From Paenibacillus shirakamiensis (lineage in GTDB: Bacteria > Bacillota > Bacilli > Paenibacillales > Paenibacillaceae): DNA of 64,000 nt. The translations under genes and the position numbers were made by a program. Each line of letters opens with the position of its first letter. The stretch's first letter is position 1. The notes under the pieces were generated by a model. It saw nothing but the letters and a program-made list of their open reading frames with translations. It ran no database searches and was not told the origin of the DNA. Below, one piece after another: positions 60,209 through 64,000 of the stretch. The stretch lies in contig NZ_JAGGLD010000005.1 of assembly GCF_017874255.1 (NCBI RefSeq), positions 124,001 through 188,000 of the forward strand, written 5' to 3'.

Positions 60209-62428
60209 TTACATGTTATCTCGCACTTCTTCCTTAACCTCCACATGCTTAGCCGGCCAGAAAGCAACAGGCCCTAACAAGGTGGTTATTGCAGGTACTA
60301 GAAAAGGTCGTACGATAAAGGTATCCAACAAGACACCTACAGCAGTAATAGTCCCGAACTGTACAAGCACCTGAATAGGTAAGCTTGCGAGTACAGCGAA
60401 CGTTCCCGCTAGAATAATCCCGGCGGATGTGATGACAGAACCTGTCTCACTCACGCCTTCGCGAATGGCTTGCTTGAGCGGCATATGTTTTCTCTTTTCC
60501 CATATGCTAGAGATCATGAAAATATTGTAGTCCTCACCTAGTGCAACTAAGAACACAAAGGAATAAAGCGGGATTGTACCTTGAATAGCATCGGTTCCCA
60601 TCCCATAGTGCAAAATAATCCAACCTAGTCCAAGTGCGGAGAAGTAAGATAATATTACGGTAGCGACGAGATATACCGTAGCCACTACAGAGCGCAGATA
60701 GACGAGCAACAACAAGGTAATTAGCCCAATAACAACAGGAATGATGACGCGGGTATCACGCTCTCCTGTCAGCTTAGTGTCATACTGCGTTGCCGTCTGC
60801 CCGCTAATCCATACTGCTTGATCGGGTCTAGTTACGCCCGCGTCTTTGAGCGACTGCGCAGCTACCTGCTTCAAATCAGGGATGTGATTCATCGCTTCGA
60901 TGGAGTAAGGATTGAGATTGTACTGAAGATCATAAGCTACGATCTGCGGGTTTTCTTTTCCCGCTTGGGGCTTGCTTACCTGATCGATATAACTAAGACC
61001 GGTTAATTTCTTGTCAAGATCGGTAGTCTTGCCTTTGGTATCTACAATTAATCGGACGGGTGCCAGTTCCCCTTTAGAGAACTGTTGTCCAATAAGATCG
61101 AAGCCCTCCCTAGAAGACATGTCTTCTGGGAACGAAGATAGGAGATCATAGGTGAACTTAATCTGTGGTGTAAAGGAAGCGAGTCCACCCAGAATAACAA
61201 GCGTAGTTACTAGAACCACCCAAGGGCGACGAACTACGATCGTACCGATACGCATTTTGCTTGTTTTTACTTTACGAACAGGCTTACCTTTAGCTGCAGC
61301 ACGTTCTTGTTCCATTTGCGGAGTACGTGGTACAAACGGCCAGAACGAGGCACGGCCGATAATTGCGAGCAGGGCAGGGACAAGCGTCAGACTAGCGATG
61401 CCCATAATTAGAATAGCAATACTAAATGGAACTGCAAACCGTTGGTAGGTCCCATACTGTGCTAGAAGCAGGGTAAATAGGGACAATACCACGGTGAAAC
61501 CACTCATAGCAATCGCGCCCGAGGTGCTCGTTATGGCTCGAAGCAGTGCCGCTCCTTTACTGCGATCTTCATGTAGATTCTGTCTGAACTTCGAGATGAG
61601 GAATAGGCAATAGTCCGTCCCGGCTCCGAACAAGAGTACCGTCATAATGGAAATGGACTGCGAATCTGCTACAATCCACCCTTTATGGGCCATGAAACCA
61701 AGTACGGGGCTCGTAACACCATAAGCGAAGCCTACGGCAATCAGCGGAATAATCGCCAGAATCGGCGAACGATAAATTAACAAGAGAATAACTAATACCA
61801 GAATAACGGTTGTAATTAACAGGGATACATCTGCATTCTTGAACAGCCCGACGGCATCGATAGAAATGCCCACCGGTCCTGTGACCCTTGCTGTCATCTC
61901 TCCGCTCTTCAGATTCGTAACGGCAAAGGGATCGCTGCCGAATTCTCCTGCGGAGTTCTTTTTGAATACGTCCACACTTTCCTTGAGTTGATCTGTCTCC
62001 GCATTCTTATCGAACATGATCGGAGCGGCGAGCGTGCTTCCATCTTTAGATAACTGAGCTTTCAGTGCAGGAAGAGGTACTTTATGTAAAGGAACGATAA
62101 ATGTTTGCTCCGGCAAAGGGGATTTCTCCGTTTGTTCGGTCAGCTTCTGAATATGCGTGAGATCCTCATCTTTCAGTCCACCTTCCCGGTGCCACACGAT
62201 AATCGCTGGAACCCCTTGTCCCGCCGGGAATTCTTTCTCTGAGAGCGCTTCTGCTTGAACGGAAGGCTTTTGATCGGATAGATTCGGACTGTTATTAATC
62301 TCCTCTTTGTTAATACCAGGCCATAAAATGGTGAGTAATGCTACCAATACAACCCAGACGCCCAAGGTGATCCATTTTCCTCTTGGACCGGCTACCCATG
62401 CTGCATAGCCCTTCTTTTGCTGTTCCAC
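60209..62428 (-). CDS. MMPL-family RND transporter (YdfJ-like)
   Basis: A 739-residue exporter with 12 membrane helices in two repeats, each with a large extracytoplasmic loop. MMPL proton-relay-type motifs are GAGTDYCLFLISKFRQ (near residue 265) and ALGEDYNIFMISSIWEKRK (near 630). It resembles Bacillus YdfJ and actinobacterial MmpL proteins, which export lipids or drugs. It starts with GTG at 62428 behind AAGGAG. The promoter holds a perfect TetR-type palindrome, yet no tetR gene is adjacent. The tail is charged (KHVEVKEEVRDNM). Confidence 0.92.
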   Translation of the reverse strand: MEQQKKGYAAWVAGPRGKWITLGVWVVLVALLTILWPGINKEEINNSPNLSDQKPSVQAEALSEKEFPAGQGVPAIIVWHREGGLKDEDLTHIQKLTEQTEKSPLPEQTFIVPLHKVPLPALKAQLSKDGSTLAAPIMFDKNAETDQLKESVDVFKKNSAGEFGSDPFAVTNLKSGEMTARVTGPVGISIDAVGLFKNADVSLLITTVILVLVILLLIYRSPILAIIPLIAVGFAYGVTSPVLGFMAHKGWIVADSQSISIMTVLLFGAGTDYCLFLISKFRQNLHEDRSKGAALLRAITSTSGAIAMSGFTVVLSLFTLLLAQYGTYQRFAVPFSIAILIMGIASLTLVPALLAIIGRASFWPFVPRTPQMEQERAAAKGKPVRKVKTSKMRIGTIVVRRPWVVLVTTLVILGGLASFTPQIKFTYDLLSSFPEDMSSREGFDLIGQQFSKGELAPVRLIVDTKGKTTDLDKKLTGLSYIDQVSKPQAGKENPQIVAYDLQYNLNPYSIEAMNHIPDLKQVAAQSLKDAGVTRPDQAVWISGQTATQYDTKLTGERDTRVIIPVVIGLITLLLLVYLRSVVATVYLVATVILSYFSALGLGWIILHYGMGTDAIQGTIPLYSFVFLVALGEDYNIFMISSIWEKRKHMPLKQAIREGVSETGSVITSAGIILAGTFAVLASLPIQVLVQFGTITAVGVLLDTFIVRPFLVPAITTLLGPVAFWPAKHVEVKEEVRDNM

Positions 62429-62501
62429 TTTCTCATCTCCTTGTATTCAATATCATCAACTTAGGGTAATTCAATATATAGGATGTTCCTATCTTAAAAA
62501 G

Positions 62502-62530
62502 AGTATAAATGACCCACCGGTCATTTACAA
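62502..62530 (-). promoter_or_regulatory. MMPL promoter with perfect TetR-type operator
   Basis: TTGTAA, 17-nt spacer, TATACT on the minus strand. AAATGACCCACCGGTCATTT (62507-62526) has perfect 8-bp arms and fills the spacer. Core TGAC-N6-GTCA equals that of the yerO-swrC operator at 13049. Confidence 0.78.
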
Positions 62531-62573
62531 GTGAACAGTTAAAGAACTTTCTAACCTCATAGGTATTACCAAT

Positions 62574-62607
62574 AAAAACCCCTTCTAAGCCTCTTAGAAG
62601 GGGTTTT
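62574..62607 (-). terminator. Terminator of the ABC exporter gene
   Basis: AAAACCCCTTCTAAG/CTTAGAAGGGGTTTT, a 15-bp perfect stem with a 3-nt loop, between the ABC stop and the MMPL promoter. Confidence 0.93.
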
Positions 62608-62639
62608 ACTCATGTAACTTTTATGGATAACTATCGTAA

Positions 62640-64000
62640 TTATGCACTTTCTGTACTGAATTGGCTATTGTAAAGATCGGCATAGAAGCCTTGCTCCATC
62701 AGCAGTTCATGATGCGTTCCTTGCTCAATAACGGTACCATGATTCATAACCAGAATCAGATCTGCATCCCGTATGGTCGATAGACGGTGGGCGATTACAA
62801 AGCTTGTTCTGCCTTGCATCAGCTCATTCATTGCCTTCTGGATGAGCACTTCCGTACGCGTATCTACGCTACTTGTCGCTTCATCCAGTATAAGAATCGC
62901 TGGATCTGCCAGGATCGCACGTGCAATGGTGAGAAGCTGCTTTTGGCCTTGAGAAATATTCGAAGCTTCTTCATTCAAAATGGTATCATACCCCTCTGGA
63001 AGGGTCCGAATAAAATGATCAGCAAAGGCGGTCTTCGCTGCGTCCACTACCTCTTCCTCTGAAGCCCCTATGCGTCCATAAGCGATGTTGTCCCGGATGG
63101 TTCCATTGAATAGCCAAGTATCTTGCAAAACCATTCCAAACATCCCCCGAAGGTGAGCACGGGTCAGCTGAGTAATATCATTCCCATCAATGGTAATGCG
63201 TCCTGCATTCAACTCGTAAAAACGCATCAATAGATTAATAAGTGTCGTCTTCCCTGCACCTGTCGGGCCTACGATCGCAATAGTCTGGCCTTGCTTCACA
63301 TTAATATTCATATCTTCAATTAACGTCTGGCCTTCCTTGTACCCGAACTTCACGTGTTCAAAAGCTACATTGCCGCGAACATCCACATTCGGTGCATCCG
63401 TGGCTCTTGCTTGTATGCCATTCGCTATTCTTGCTTCAGGCACTTCTTCTTCCTCATCCAGCAATTCAAATACACGTTCCGCTGAAGCCACTGTGGATTG
63501 AATAATATTTGCAATATTTGCAGTTTGAGTGATCGGCATTGTGAACTGACGAACATACTGGATGAAAGCCTGAATATCCCCAATCGTAATCGTATTTTTG
63601 GTCACCATAATGCCACCAATTACGCTGATCAATACATAACTGATGTTACCTATGAAACTCATCACAGGCATAATCATGCCCGAAATAAACTGCGCCTTCC
63701 AGCCTGATTCATACAGTCGCTCGTTAATCTCGTCGAATTTCTCAATAGATTTGTCTTCATGTCCAAAGGCCTTAATTATTTTATGCCCCGTATACATCTC
63801 TTCGACATGTCCATTCAGTTCGCCCAAATTGCGTTGTTGGCCGATAAAATGCTTCTGGGAACGTCCAGCAATTGCCTTAATACCTAGGAAGCTGAGTGGC
63901 AAGGAGACTAGCGCAATCAGCGTAAGCCAAGGGCTAATGGTCAGCATCATAACCAGAACCCCGATAATAGTAAGCACAGAAGTGATAAGCTGCGTTAAGC
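62640..64000 (-). CDS. ABC exporter, fused permease-ATPase (5' part beyond window)
   Basis: Half-transporter of the multidrug/lipid export type (YfiC/LmrA-like). The visible 453 residues contain part of the six-helix ABC membrane domain (LTIIGVLVMMLTISPWLTLIAL, GHKIIKAFGHEDKSIEKFDEIN, SFIGNISYVLISVIGGIMV). A complete ATPase domain follows: Walker A GPTGAGKTT, Q-loop GMVLQDTWLFNGTIRDNIAYG, signature ISQGQKQ, Walker B ILILDEATSSVD and switch His in FVIAHRLSTI. The frame stays open through 64000 (LTQLITS before the first GTG), so the start lies outside. Such proteins usually pair with a second half encoded upstream. Confidence 0.94.
   Translation of the reverse strand, partial: LTQLITSVLTIIGVLVMMLTISPWLTLIALVSLPLSFLGIKAIAGRSQKHFIGQQRNLGELNGHVEEMYTGHKIIKAFGHEDKSIEKFDEINERLYESGWKAQFISGMIMPVMSFIGNISYVLISVIGGIMVTKNTITIGDIQAFIQYVRQFTMPITQTANIANIIQSTVASAERVFELLDEEEEVPEARIANGIQARATDAPNVDVRGNVAFEHVKFGYKEGQTLIEDMNINVKQGQTIAIVGPTGAGKTTLINLLMRFYELNAGRITIDGNDITQLTRAHLRGMFGMVLQDTWLFNGTIRDNIAYGRIGASEEEVVDAAKTAFADHFIRTLPEGYDTILNEEASNISQGQKQLLTIARAILADPAILILDEATSSVDTRTEVLIQKAMNELMQGRTSFVIAHRLSTIRDADLILVMNHGTVIEQGTHHELLMEQGFYADLYNSQFSTESA

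Noticed and set aside
1..64000. CRISPR array, tRNA or rRNA genes, insertion sequences, prophage or restriction genes
   Set aside because: Looked for repeated spacers, cloverleaf-like sequences, transposase motifs and phage proteins; none seen by eye. A tRNAscan or covariance run would be needed to exclude small RNAs fully.

Overview
The window looks like a chromosomal segment of a spore-forming, low-to-mid GC Gram-positive bacterium of the Paenibacillus/Bacillus type. Evidence is the complete gerA-type germination operon, strong AGGAGG-like ribosome binding sites with frequent TTG/GTG starts, SigA-type promoters, and many genes with clear Bacillus counterparts (ychF, ykkCD, yerO-swrC, hmo, yusV, yhfK, yhfW, a perR-like gene, ydfJ). 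I found no rRNA or tRNA gene, CRISPR array, transposase or prophage module.

Layout. 1-2255: prfA (3' end cut by the window edge) and ychF. 2440-3719: a visibly AT-rich pair of divergent unknown genes, one membrane and one secreted. 3776-6939: an ECF vitamin-type transporter operon. 7011-11521: type 2 IPP isomerase, a membrane-anchored phospholipase-D protein and a cardiolipin synthase. 11666-17398: two TetR-controlled efflux modules (ykkCD SMR pair; yerO-swrC RND pump). 17562-19940: molybdenum cofactor genes moaA and mobA flanking a DUF3231 gene. 20037-24862: MFS, GNAT, nitroreductase and glnS genes. 24978-29157: a Fur-boxed iron/heme uptake operon ending in an ankyrin-heme monooxygenase fusion. 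29254-36219: GNAT and MFS genes, a molybdopterin oxidoreductase, a candidate small RNA, an FNT transporter behind an FNR-type promoter, and an NADH oxidase behind three Rex/FNR-like operators.

36497-48071: a YhfK-like protein, an orphan Fur-controlled siderophore ATPase (YusV-like), DUF3243, a VanY-like carboxypeptidase, a DEAD-box helicase, ThuA-like and HemD-like genes, two chemoreceptors, and a PerR-like regulator overlapping a response-regulator-like gene. 48140-55504: a small membrane protein, the gerA operon (order A-C-B), a Rieske oxidoreductase, a DUF4097 protein and a stand-alone IsdG-type heme monooxygenase. 55589-64000: a small zincin-like protein, PadR, a four-gene surface-glycosylation operon, a 94-residue beta-rich protein, an MMPL exporter under a palindromic operator, and the start-less part of an ABC exporter.

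How the genes fit together. Three themes recur. Iron: two perfect or near-perfect Fur-controlled promoters drive a complete importer plus heme oxygenase and a separate ATPase. Redox and low oxygen: nox, the FNT channel, the molybdoenzyme, the Mo-cofactor genes and the PerR-like gene, several with matching operators. Efflux: SMR, RND, MMPL and ABC exporters. The RND and MMPL promoters share the operator pattern TGAC-N6-GTCA, suggesting one TetR protein could control both. The most unusual items are the ankyrin-heme monooxygenase fusion in the iron operon, the importer's binding protein with a stalk domain and no lipobox, the shared efflux operators, the hairpin-terminator transcript candidate near 33.5 kb and the AT-rich divergent pair.
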